From: a virus
Length of the DNA: 39,491 nt
Virus record (IMG/VR): IMGVR_UViG_3300025120_000169
Coordinates: 1 to 39,491 of that record
Strand: one strand, 5' to 3'
Made by a program: the position numbers and the translations under genes. Position 1 is the first letter of the stretch; every line of letters begins with the position of its first letter. This document shows, one piece after another, positions 31,608 to 38,919 of this stretch. The notes under the pieces are model-generated. The model was not told where the DNA came from, did no database searches, and worked only from the letters and a program-made list of their open reading frames with translations.

Positions 31608-34110
31608 CTCTATTGTTTCTATTACCATTATTCGGGTTCATCAAGCTTTTTCCAACATCAGAAAGAACCTTGGCTGTATCCATAATGCCCTTACGCTTAA
31701 CGTCTTCTTTTTTCTGCTCTGCCGCCAAAGCGTCTTTAGCAATCTCAACGCCCAACCTAGAGCCTTCCATACGCTCTTGAGACTTAATCCTGAGAAGCTC
31801 AGTCTCTTGACGCATCTGGGCCTCTTTAAGGTCTTTGATCATTCTAGCGGTGTCAGTTTGCGCCTTACGCTCAAGGTCTGCCGCCTCAAGCTGGAGCTCT
31901 TGTTGTTGCATCTGGATAACAGGGTCTTGGGCCTGCTCCATGGCTTTCTTCTGTTGCTCTTCCATAACATCTTTTCGGAATAACCGATCTGACGCTTCAG
32001 CAACAAGGCGAGACAAGTTAACTTCAACATCTTCTGGCAGGGGCTCGTTCTCATGTGGCAATTCAACGCCCATTTGTTTCTCAATTTCACGCCTGTACAT
32101 GAACCCTAAATGCTCTTGTATGTGCGCCGACATGGCGGCCTGTATGGTGCCGGCCATCGGGCTTTGGCTCACAAGCTGAGTAATTTTCGGGTCTTGTATG
32201 GCGTTCATGTGCACCTGTATATGCGCTTCATGATCTTGATATGAGAACGCTTTCATTGGCTTGCCGTTCAGAACATCCATGTTCTCTGATACAGGATCAC
32301 GGGGCTTCCTCTCTCCAGTAAGAGGAATAATAGAATCTGCATCTTGAATTCCAAGAACATCAAGCATTTGCCTATGCAGTTCTGGCAAATCATACATTTG
32401 AGGGGCTTGTTGAGATAGCTGTAATGCAGCCTGATACTGCATAATGCGTTGACTCATCGTAGATGAGTTTGGATCGCTAACAGGGATGACATCTATACGA
32501 TTATCAAAGTCCTCTACTTTTACAGCGTCATCCTCTGATTCGTACTCATAACCATCGTCTGCCCCATAATCATGAACAAGGTCAGAAACTAAAACAAACT
32601 CTCGCTTCATCGAAGCATGTAAACGAGCTTGAATTGCAGTCATAACCTTCATTGACCGTTCAATTAAAGCCAAGGTTGTGCCCACGGGAGCGTCCTGCTT
32701 CATGTCAGCAAGCTTTAAATCGGTCAAGGAAGCGAAACGCCTGCCTTCATCAACGAGCTCACCCAGCATCTGATGAAGTACGCCGCTTGGTTCTTTGTAT
32801 GGAAGGAATGTGATATTATCCCTGATTGCTCCACCCGGAACATCAACATCCCTGAACTCACCCGGCATGATTGGACTATCGTCTCCCTTTATACGCAAAC
32901 CGCGAGACTTTAGACCACCCGGAAGGTTAGAGAGTGTGCCAGCATCGACTAACTGACGAAGAATTGAAGTTGCGCTTTTAGCAATACCACCAATCAGATG
33001 AATAAGTCCGAAGCCATAAAACCCTAAACCGGGCATATATTGATAATGCACAAAGTGCATACGCTTCATTTTCTTATTATCATCTTCATACCAATTGCGG
33101 CGTATAGACAAAATCTTATTGCCAGACTTTAAAATAGTCACAACATACGGCAACGCTATCTCTGTCGGTTCTCCGCTATCGTCTCTATCTTCAAAGCCTT
33201 CCAGATCAAGATCAACATGCATTTCTAGAACAATGTGACGATTGTCATTGTCGCCTGCGCGGCTCTCGCCCTCTATTTCGTCATACTTCTCTTGAATATC
33301 AGTCTCATAGTTAGGAGCATTACCAATCTTTACATCTCTATACAAACCAGCGACTTGCAACTTCCTAATCTCATTAGAAGATTTACGCATAATATGCGTG
33401 TATCTTTCTGCTGACGGCAAATCAGAGCTTCCATAGCTAACTACAAAATCTTCGGCGGGTACGAACGTAGTGCAAATACGATCCATGCTGGCATCAAAGT
33501 AAACTTTTTTAAAGGCTGACCCAGCTAACGGCAGACTAAACAACAGTTGTTCCATCTCTGGACGATACTCTGTCATTTTTTCGGTCAAGAGGTAATTCAT
33601 ATAATCTCGAACGCGGTTTGCCTGTTCTTGTTTTTCGTTCGTAATCTTACCAACAACTTTAGTCTTGACGGGTCCAGACGCTGGAAACACCTCCATAATC
33701 GCTTGCGATTGAAAGCGTATCACTGCCTCTGTCAAGATAGGATGGTAAACTCCGCAAGCTCCGGGCCAAGGCGTGGTTCTGTCTTCGGCCTTTAAACCCA
33801 ACAGGTCTAGGCCCTTAACATAAGCGTCTGCCCAATCAGAACGAGAGTTTTGATCCATCTCAAAGTCAGAAGAAAGTTCTGAAGCAAGACCCTGAAGCTC
33901 CTTATCATCCATTGCGTCAGCTAGATTTGCATCATGACCGCCCTCAAAAATGCCTTCGCCTTCAGGGCTAAAGTCAATCACAACACCACCATCATCTGTT
34001 GAAATCGCAACAGCCTCAGGATTAACAACAGCGACTTCCACCTCTTGGGCAGGGCTGTCGGGGTTCATTAATTCAATTTCACTCTCTTCAAGACGCTTTT
34101 CTACAGCCAT
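31603..34110 (-). CDS. Portal protein (P22-type, 835 aa)
   Basis: Recognised by DWADAYVKGLDLLG-x-KAEDRTTPWPGAC-like N-terminal motifs, a crown/wing region, FGLIHLIGGIAKSATSILRQ (helical stem) and SRGLRIKGDDSPIMPGEFRD, followed by TLALIERSMKVMTAIQARLH. These match P22-type portals of large podoviruses. An acidic N-terminal extension of about 70 residues and a long C-terminal Gln/Glu/Ala-rich helical barrel-like tail are present (after about residue 650). Portal rings occupy one capsid vertex, where the terminase docks and DNA passes. The start has AAGGAAAAG upstream and overlaps the phosphoesterase stop (TGATG). Confidence 0.85.
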   Translation of the reverse strand: MAVEKRLEESEIELMNPDSPAQEVEVAVVNPEAVAISTDDGGVVIDFSPEGEGIFEGGHDANLADAMDDKELQGLASELSSDFEMDQNSRSDWADAYVKGLDLLGLKAEDRTTPWPGACGVYHPILTEAVIRFQSQAIMEVFPASGPVKTKVVGKITNEKQEQANRVRDYMNYLLTEKMTEYRPEMEQLLFSLPLAGSAFKKVYFDASMDRICTTFVPAEDFVVSYGSSDLPSAERYTHIMRKSSNEIRKLQVAGLYRDVKIGNAPNYETDIQEKYDEIEGESRAGDNDNRHIVLEMHVDLDLEGFEDRDDSGEPTEIALPYVVTILKSGNKILSIRRNWYEDDNKKMKRMHFVHYQYMPGLGFYGFGLIHLIGGIAKSATSILRQLVDAGTLSNLPGGLKSRGLRIKGDDSPIMPGEFRDVDVPGGAIRDNITFLPYKEPSGVLHQMLGELVDEGRRFASLTDLKLADMKQDAPVGTTLALIERSMKVMTAIQARLHASMKREFVLVSDLVHDYGADDGYEYESEDDAVKVEDFDNRIDVIPVSDPNSSTMSQRIMQYQAALQLSQQAPQMYDLPELHRQMLDVLGIQDADSIIPLTGERKPRDPVSENMDVLNGKPMKAFSYQDHEAHIQVHMNAIQDPKITQLVSQSPMAGTIQAAMSAHIQEHLGFMYRREIEKQMGVELPHENEPLPEDVEVNLSRLVAEASDRLFRKDVMEEQQKKAMEQAQDPVIQMQQQELQLEAADLERKAQTDTARMIKDLKEAQMRQETELLRIKSQERMEGSRLGVEIAKDALAAEQKKEDVKRKGIMDTAKVLSDVGKSLMNPNNGNRNNRG

Positions 34111-35234
34111 CAGACTTTTCCTTGAGATGCTTCATTAACTTTAACATATTTTTTTCTTAAAAATCTTAAAAATTCCACACCGCTATCAACATCGTGGAAA
34201 ACATTGATCATACCCGGATCGCTTTGATCTTTTTCTGGGTCTATAATAGTCAAAACTGCTGGCGATATATTCTGATCCGGCAAACCCAAGGCATTAGCAT
34301 AATCGTCATGGATTTTATATGAAGCAACCCTTAGCGCATGAGATATGACGCCAGACAACGGGTTCTTTAAGATTTGGTATCCCGTTATGTGCTTATGACC
34401 AGCGATAACTATATGGTCAGTTACACCTCTTTGTATTGCCTTCGCTGGACCGTGCGCTGGATTATACTGAGAATGCCCCGGCCAGTCATGACGAGCGTTA
34501 ATAATAGCTGAATTGCCATTAGGAAATCTTAACTCTATTCTAGCGCCGTGGGACTTATAAACCCCCATCTGATTTCTAACCATCCACTCAATAGGATCGC
34601 CATCACCAACCCACATATCGTGATTGCCGCCAATTATATATAACCAGTCAACACTGGTCATAAGCCATTCCACCAGTCTCCAACTTTCTGCTTCAGTAGT
34701 TGACTGATATGCGTGGAGGCGAGCGAGCCGTCCAACCCAGTGATTTGCCATGTCGCCAACATTAGCACCGAACAATCCCTCCGTACCGTTAATCAGGTCA
34801 ATATGTTTCTGAAGAAGGTGGATGTCTGTTCCGGGGTCATCAACGTGATTGTCCCCCATGTGCAAAATTCCCACAGGGCCTTTGATTTTGACAAAGCACG
34901 GTATCAATGCGTTTGATTTTGTAGCCTTATCTCTTCTGTTGAATTCGCGTCTTCTTCTGGCAATGATATCATTAACGTCAGCTATATCGTCACCGATATC
35001 TTCTTTTCTTACAAAAAAAGGAGCATCTGTATCAAACTTTTCTATTAGCTCTAGCCTACGCCTTAGAATATATCGGAGCTTGCCAACTCCAATTCCAATA
35101 TTCTTTGCGTACTGCGAATGGCCCATTCCACTTGCTACAAAAGACTGGTGGACTTCTTCGCACTGATCTAGAGAATATGGATTGTTTCTACTGTCAACCT
35201 GACAATTTTTCTGTAACTTATCTGATATACTCAT
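34110..35234 (-). CDS. Calcineurin-like metallophosphoesterase with N-terminal HTH-like region
   Basis: 374 aa. The first ~65 residues look like a homeodomain/HTH-type segment (LDQCEEVHQSFVASGMG then YAKNIGIGVGKLRYILRRRL). The catalytic domain has all metallophosphoesterase motifs: GDNH (127-130), GD (160-161), GNHD (203-206), H249/H254 and GHKH (279-282), so an active two-metal phosphodiesterase is expected. It overlaps the terminase stop (TAATG) and the portal start (TGATG), so it is inside the packaging operon. No separate small terminase is visible, so the HTH-like part could serve in DNA recognition, or the enzyme could process DNA ends or RNA. The role is inferred. Confidence 0.75.
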   Translation of the reverse strand: MSISDKLQKNCQVDSRNNPYSLDQCEEVHQSFVASGMGHSQYAKNIGIGVGKLRYILRRRLELIEKFDTDAPFFVRKEDIGDDIADVNDIIARRRREFNRRDKATKSNALIPCFVKIKGPVGILHMGDNHVDDPGTDIHLLQKHIDLINGTEGLFGANVGDMANHWVGRLARLHAYQSTTEAESWRLVEWLMTSVDWLYIIGGNHDMWVGDGDPIEWMVRNQMGVYKSHGARIELRFPNGNSAIINARHDWPGHSQYNPAHGPAKAIQRGVTDHIVIAGHKHITGYQILKNPLSGVISHALRVASYKIHDDYANALGLPDQNISPAVLTIIDPEKDQSDPGMINVFHDVDSGVEFLRFLRKKYVKVNEASQGKV

Positions 35235-36733
35235 TAGTAATAATCCGCCTTTGATCGGGGAATAAAATCCTCATCATCATCAGATGACATTCTTATGAAA
35301 CCGCCCTGCCTAAACCTGAGTAATGCTTGAGTGCTACTGTCAACCAAGTCATCATGCTCTCCGACAGGAAACGCTGCGAATTCTTCTATAACCTCTTCTG
35401 CCCAAGAAGTTTGGGGCGTCCACACAACGCCAGAGGCAAAGAGATCACTAACAGCATTTACACGGGCTATCTTGTCGTTGCCTCTAGATGGAGTGAATTC
35501 CCCGATAGGCATCCCCATCTGACGCAACTCAAATATAAGCGGCATACCAGCCGCTTTGGCCTCTACAATACAGGCGTCTGGTTCCCATTCATTGTATGTT
35601 TTCATTGCAACACTTTTTAATTCTGGAAACTCCATTCTATCTTTGAATGCGTCTAAAAGAATTATGTTTGCGTTACCGCCTTCGTCTTCGTTAGGATAAA
35701 AAACACCCCACGTTGTGCAAGCTGAATAGTCAGCCCTTTCTGTTTTCAGAAAAGCTGTATCCCATGATTGTATTATAAACTCACAGTTAGGCGGTTCTTT
35801 TTCTTCCCACACACGCCACCAATCTCTTTTGATAATAGCGTTTTCTTCAGCAGTGGGGTCTTGTTGATATTGTGCTGACCACTTTGATGCAGGCAACTCA
35901 GCCTTTAGCTTCTCTAGTTCTGGCTGGGGCCAAAACTCAGGCCAAAGAGAATTCCCTGACGGCAGGATTGCAGGCAACTGGATAACCTTCCATTCATCAC
36001 TGCCATCCCTTTGTTGAGAAGCTTTCAATATTTGACCAGCCAAATCTCGTTGATGCCACCGCGTCATAACGATCACAATCGCACCACCCGGTTGTAATCT
36101 CTGTCTAGGGCCTGATGTATACCACTCGTACACAGGGTCAAATACAGAGATATCAGAAGACCTAGCCTCTTGCTCACTGTGCGGATCATCAATGATTAAA
36201 AGATCAGCGCCCTTACCAGTAACAGCACCGCCAACACCAATAGCAAAATATTCACCATCTTTGTTGGTGCTCCATCGACCGGCAGCTTTCGAGTCTGATC
36301 TCAAAGATACGTCCTTGAACACCGACTTGAAGGTATCGTCTCCAACTAGGTTTCGCACTTTACGACCAAACCCTACGGCCAGTTCTGCTGTATGTGCGGT
36401 TTGGATAACTTTCTTTTCTGGATACCTGCCCAAGAACCAAGCGGGTAGAAGATACGAAGCAAACTCTGATTTGGTATGCCGTGGCGGCATATTAATAATT
36501 AATCTTTTTAACTTACCGTCACACACCTTTTCAAAGGCATCTGCCATGATCTCATGATGAGAGCCATGAATAAAAGCAGGCCACATTTCTTGTACAAACC
36601 TGAGGAAACTAGTTTGGGATGCTTCTCTTTTTGTCGCCACATCCAAGTCTTGTAGCAACTTCAATATTTCTTCTTGCTCCGCAGCAGGCAGAGTAGAAAC
36701 CTTATTCAAGTAGCTTTCTAGCTGAACGTCCAT
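35234..36733 (-). CDS. Terminase large subunit
   Basis: 499 aa packaging motor. The ATPase has a Walker A-like PPRHTKS (83-89), an atypical R-H-T-K-S loop known in this terminase branch; Walker B LLIIDD (178-183) followed by PHS; and the coupling motif TRWH (224-227). The RNase H-like nuclease shows D325 (SWDTA), E391 (IVEAKA) and D461/D462 with D465 (GEHDDLVDSS). Motor and headful-cutting activities are therefore both expected. The length is normal. The start is ATG 36733, with a weak GGGG upstream and a structured leader before it. The phosphoesterase gene follows with a one-base overlap. Confidence 0.9.
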   Translation of the reverse strand: MDVQLESYLNKVSTLPAAEQEEILKLLQDLDVATKREASQTSFLRFVQEMWPAFIHGSHHEIMADAFEKVCDGKLKRLIINMPPRHTKSEFASYLLPAWFLGRYPEKKVIQTAHTAELAVGFGRKVRNLVGDDTFKSVFKDVSLRSDSKAAGRWSTNKDGEYFAIGVGGAVTGKGADLLIIDDPHSEQEARSSDISVFDPVYEWYTSGPRQRLQPGGAIVIVMTRWHQRDLAGQILKASQQRDGSDEWKVIQLPAILPSGNSLWPEFWPQPELEKLKAELPASKWSAQYQQDPTAEENAIIKRDWWRVWEEKEPPNCEFIIQSWDTAFLKTERADYSACTTWGVFYPNEDEGGNANIILLDAFKDRMEFPELKSVAMKTYNEWEPDACIVEAKAAGMPLIFELRQMGMPIGEFTPSRGNDKIARVNAVSDLFASGVVWTPQTSWAEEVIEEFAAFPVGEHDDLVDSSTQALLRFRQGGFIRMSSDDDEDFIPRSKADYY

Positions 36734-36751
36734 ATAACCCCATTCAAATTA

Positions 36752-36779
36752 GGAAAAGAGCGCCGAAGCGCCCTTTTCC
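36752..36779 (-). terminator. UUCG-capped hairpin upstream of the terminase gene
   Basis: In the minus-strand RNA a 12-bp stem (GGAAAAGGGCGC / GCGCUCUUUUCC) closes a UUCG loop with C-G closing pair. One pair is G-U on the minus-strand RNA but A-C in the plus-strand RNA, so pairing is intact only in minus-strand transcripts. The A- and U-tracts inside the stem fit an intrinsic terminator or attenuator. The stop of the early operon lies further upstream, so it could end leaky early transcription or attenuate the late operon. Confidence 0.65.
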
Positions 36780-36827
36780 CGGTGCGTAAAGGGGAACTTG
36801 CACGGGTATCGGTATTCCCGGCACCGG
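36779..36827 (-). ncRNA. Candidate structured RNA leader of the terminase operon
   Basis: Arms CCGGTGC (36827-36821) and GCACCGG (36785-36779) form a perfect 7-bp helix on the minus strand enclosing a second hairpin, CGGG-...-CCCG (tetraloop ACCG). An alternative helix (GUGCAAG with CUU-UAC-GCAC) would use the same 3' arm, so two exclusive folds are possible. It lies downstream of the predicted promoter and directly abuts the UUCG hairpin, as a regulatory leader would. No known riboswitch class is recognised. Confidence 0.4.
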
Positions 36828-36850
36828 ACCTAAATAATAGGTACATGCTA

Positions 36851-36879
36851 TTTATAATAAACAATGACCACAAAATCAA
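36851..36879 (-). promoter_or_regulatory. Sigma70-like promoter for the late (terminase to lysin) operon
   Basis: TTGATT (36879-36874) and TATAAA (36856-36851) are separated by exactly 17 bases on the minus strand. The remainder of 36734-37066 holds the leader RNA, the UUCG hairpin, A/T-rich DNA and a 46-aa ORF. Transcription would start near 36844. Confidence 0.5.
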
Positions 36880-36915
36880 TATTTTGTATTTTGTTTGTTT
36901 TTTCTAACAATCAGC

Positions 36916-37056
36916 TTAATCCTTAAATCCTTCACCTTTTTTCCAATGATGCAGCCTGTGATAAAACACAGCCCACATTAATGAAAATAAAGTGTCTGAT
37001 TTATATGTTCCGTCTTTTACTTTTAGTTCATACATTTTTATCTCACATGGTTTCAT
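36916..37056 (-). CDS. Small 46-aa ORF, possible gene
   Basis: MKPCEIKMYELKVKDGTYKS, continuing with a hydrophobic-aromatic helix (LFSLMWAVFYHRLHHW) and a short Lys-rich end. It starts eleven bases after the nuclease gene stop on the same strand. No clear Shine-Dalgarno is visible upstream. Amino acid composition looks like protein rather than random sequence, but no family is known. Confidence 0.45.
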   Translation of the reverse strand: MKPCEIKMYELKVKDGTYKSDTLFSLMWAVFYHRLHHWKKGEGFKD

Positions 37057-37066
37057 AGGGTGATTG

Positions 37067-37645
37067 TTAGTCAACTGATCTGAATAGGGTCATTGGTATC
37101 TCATAGGCAGCTTCGATGTCGCGAGGATCGTTTCTGTCTGTCCTGCCCCACGTTGTGGTTGTTATTTTGCCTCTCGAAATATAAGAGTTCATATCTCCAC
37201 ACCAATTGTCGAAAATTGAAAAGCCTTCGTCCGTCACTGGGCTATTAAGATAATTATCTATCTGATCAAATGGATTGCAAATAATCATACTGGTGACGGC
37301 ATCGTTCCACTGAACGATCAACATCGATATCATATTGCGCTCGTAAGATGCACAAATGATGTTGTCGATTTTCTTTTTTGATATTTTATAGGTTGGAAAG
37401 CTATTTGATTTATATCTTCTTTGCTTGACCTCGATCAAAGCAATAGGGTCCCCCGGCTCATTTTCATCGCCACAAGTGAGAACATAATCGTAGCATGAAA
37501 AATTTGGAGACTTGATAGACCAGAAATCATTCTTCACAGGGCCTTCTGTTGCAAAATATACATCATCCAACAGGAACGTCTCAAAGTCAGTAAGAACGCT
37601 GGTCTCGTTATCTAGATCATTTTGCGTCTGATATATCGGCCTCAT
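37067..37645 (-). CDS. PD-(D/E)XK-like nuclease (192 aa)
   Basis: The core pattern D53 (CYDYVL), then ALIEVKQRR (69-77) with the E-x-K signature, followed by a helical segment with Lys residues (ISKKKIDNIICASYE) and a strand (MISMLIVQW), fits a restriction-endonuclease-type fold. Such phage proteins may resolve junctions, degrade host DNA or repair ends; the specific role is not shown. ATG 37645 has GGAGGTG eight bases upstream, inside the end of the LexA-like gene (29-bp overlap), so the two are co-expressed. Confidence 0.55.
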   Translation of the reverse strand: MRPIYQTQNDLDNETSVLTDFETFLLDDVYFATEGPVKNDFWSIKSPNFSCYDYVLTCGDENEPGDPIALIEVKQRRYKSNSFPTYKISKKKIDNIICASYERNMISMLIVQWNDAVTSMIICNPFDQIDNYLNSPVTDEGFSIFDNWCGDMNSYISRGKITTTTWGRTDRNDPRDIEAAYEIPMTLFRSVD

Positions 37646-37862
37646 GCCTCATGCACCTCCATACAGGTATGGGATAGATTGCTCTAGCCTGACCTTTTTC
37701 TGTGTGAATAAATCCTCTTTTGGACAACGCCGACACGATAGCGTGTGCGTGAGATAATGTTGTTCCCTCAATGTCTGATATCTCTCGATATGAAGGAGAG
37801 TACTTATGCGTTTCCCAAAATTTTTCTATGAAATTCAGCACTTGCTGTTGTTTCTTCGTCAA
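37617..37862 (-). CDS. LexA-type winged-helix DNA-binding protein (81 aa)
   Basis: Residues about 3-65 match the LexA N-terminal DNA-binding domain: KQQQVLNFIEKFWETHKYSP, SYREISDIEGTTLSHAHAIV and LSKRGFIHTEKGQARAI. The self-cleaving C-terminal protease domain of LexA is absent, so this is a stand-alone repressor-like module. The start is TTG 37862, supported by GGAGGAT about seven bases upstream. The gene overlaps the DUF1937-like gene before it and the nuclease after it. It is a candidate regulator of the CTAG-rich region upstream of its operon, but binding is not shown. Confidence 0.75.
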   Translation of the reverse strand: MTKKQQQVLNFIEKFWETHKYSPSYREISDIEGTTLSHAHAIVSALSKRGFIHTEKGQARAIYPIPVWRCMRHEADISDAK

Positions 37863-38304
37863 AAAAACTATCCTCCAACTCTAACTTAAATATTGTTTTC
37901 CCAGTTGTTAATGCCCATTCAATCTCTTTTTGGACGCCGGGACTTTCTTCCCATCCAGCTAATGCGAGAATTGCAAAGACATCGCATTTTTTAAAAAATT
38001 CAAAATCCCTACGCAGCCACCAGCCAGAATCATGACTGCCACACATTTCTTCAATATGCATCCCGTAGACTATAGGCGAGAAGGCCCATATTCCGTTGTT
38101 GAGTAGCCATTCGGTAACAATGGCTGTCTGTGCAGCCCTTTCACGCCAAACCCACTCAGGGACCCCTTTATAGGGCTGGAATACCTTTTCTGATTTGAAC
38201 GGAGATGCCAGATACACCAAATTGTCTTTACATGATGCAGCAAGAAGGAAGAATGTTTCAGTCTTCGATAGGTCCCGCGCAATTTCAATTGTGGTGAAAT
38301 TCAT
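37804..38304 (-). CDS. DUF1937-like, nucleoside deoxyribosyltransferase-fold protein (166 aa)
   Basis: YLASPF (31-36), AFSPIVYGMHIEE (74-86), WLRRDFEFFKKCDVF (96-110) and GWEESPGVQKEIEWA (117-131) form the DUF1937 pattern, a Rossmann-like family related to nucleoside 2-deoxyribosyltransferases. It may act on nucleotides or nucleosides during infection; substrate unknown. Family members normally begin near YLASP, so the 30-residue N-terminal extension is unusual; TTG or GTG codons just before YLASP are alternative starts. ATG 38304 fits the ATGA overlap with the upstream gene and is kept. Confidence 0.7.
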   Translation of the reverse strand: MNFTTIEIARDLSKTETFFLLAASCKDNLVYLASPFKSEKVFQPYKGVPEWVWRERAAQTAIVTEWLLNNGIWAFSPIVYGMHIEEMCGSHDSGWWLRRDFEFFKKCDVFAILALAGWEESPGVQKEIEWALTTGKTIFKLELEDSFFDEETTASAEFHRKILGNA

Positions 38305-38528
38305 ATTGATGCTTCTTTCGGAATGCAGAATATATTTTCAACTTGCTTTTCGCCGTTGAATTTTGAAATTGCAAAAAGAGATAGCTCAAGGGCGTTTTCT
38401 TTGACGTAAACCAAACAATCATTCTTCGTTTCAAAATAGAATGGCTTGTCGTACCTCATGGAAATTTCAACCGCATCGTGACCATCGACAGAAAATGTGG
38501 TCATGATGACAATGATCACCCACTTCAT
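38301..38528 (-). CDS. Small hypothetical protein (75 aa) with hydrophobic N-terminus
   Basis: MKWVIIVIMTTFSVDGHDAV has a short hydrophobic N-terminal stretch, not clearly a signal peptide. The rest has two Cys (C near 39 and 68) and a beta-like pattern (KPFYFETKNDCLVYV, FAISKFNGEKQVENIFCI). Start ATG 38528 overlaps the TGA of the newly identified 54-aa gene (ATGA), which settles it over the longer frame from 38555. No family name is known. Confidence 0.6.
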   Translation of the reverse strand: MKWVIIVIMTTFSVDGHDAVEISMRYDKPFYFETKNDCLVYVKENALELSLFAISKFNGEKQVENIFCIPKEASI

Positions 38529-38689
38529 CTGCCTTGACCTATGTACTTCTTCCAATCTCTGCGTTTGTGTTTGTTCAGAGGTCTGCTGAATGTGGAGGAG
38601 CCGATAGAGGTTTTCTTATCCCGACTAAACTCGTACTTGTGTTCAACTTTTTTTGGCAAAGCATTTCCCCGAACAAATTTGTAACGCAC
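38525..38689 (-). CDS. Small basic protein (54 aa) with GTG start
   Basis: VRYKFVRGNALPKKVEHKYE continues into a Lys/Arg-rich second half (FSRPLNKHKRRDWKKYIGQG). A TAA lies two codons upstream of the GTG, so this is the earliest possible start. AAGGG is close upstream (three-base spacing). The stop forms an ATGA overlap with the next gene, a strong sign of real coding. Charge suggests nucleic-acid binding. It is the first gene of the minus-strand early operon. Confidence 0.6.
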   Translation of the reverse strand: MRYKFVRGNALPKKVEHKYEFSRDKKTSIGSSTFSRPLNKHKRRDWKKYIGQGR

Positions 38690-38700
38690 AAACCCTTATA

Positions 38701-38901
38701 CTAGTACTACTAGAACTTAGTCTAGACTAAAAATATAATATATAGGCTAGACTAGCTATAGACTAGAACTAGAATCTATGCTAGAACTAGCCTAGTTAGT
38801 TTGGTCAAACAGAGTTTTTCGATGTTTCCTCCCTGTGCTGATACCTATAACAGCACAAACTAGCTAGGCCAGCACACCTATCGCTAGAGAAGCTGGTCTA
38901 G
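38701..38901. promoter_or_regulatory. CTAG-dense divergent control region
   Basis: Fourteen CTAG tetramers occur in 201 bp (first at 38701, last at 38898), including a perfect 14-bp palindrome (38717-38730) and two exact CTAGAACTAG repeats (38763-38772, 38781-38790). It separates the minus-strand early operon from the plus-strand methyltransferase gene. A weak TTGACC -35-like element lies at 38808-38803 on the minus strand. An operator array, origin or recombination site is possible; the sequence does not decide between them. Confidence 0.6.
38834..38857. promoter_or_regulatory. TGTGCTG / CAGCACA inverted repeat over a -10-like TATAAC
   Basis: Perfect 7-bp arms (38834-38840 and 38851-38857) with a 10-bp spacer. 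A TATAAC -10-like hexamer (38846-38851) lies between and partly inside the arms, reading toward the methyltransferase. No convincing -35 is seen. An operator controlling plus-strand transcription is plausible. Confidence 0.4.
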
Positions 38902-38912
38902 CATTTTTTTTT
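38863..38912 (+). terminator. Intrinsic terminator / attenuator before the methyltransferase gene
   Basis: Arms GCTAGGCCAGC (38863-38873) and GCTGGTCTAGC (38892-38902) pair over 11 bp with one G-U wobble in plus-strand RNA. Nine T follow (38904-38912). On the minus strand the wobble would be an A-C mismatch, so the plus-strand RNA is the likely functional form. The structure ends seven bases before the methyltransferase ATG. Confidence 0.7.
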
Positions 38913-38919
38913 AGAGAAA

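Noticed and set aside
38713-38787. Alphaproteobacterial LexA (GAAC-N7-GAAC) boxes in the CTAG region
   Set aside because: GAAC occurs three times, but the spacings (49 and 14 bases) do not fit N7.
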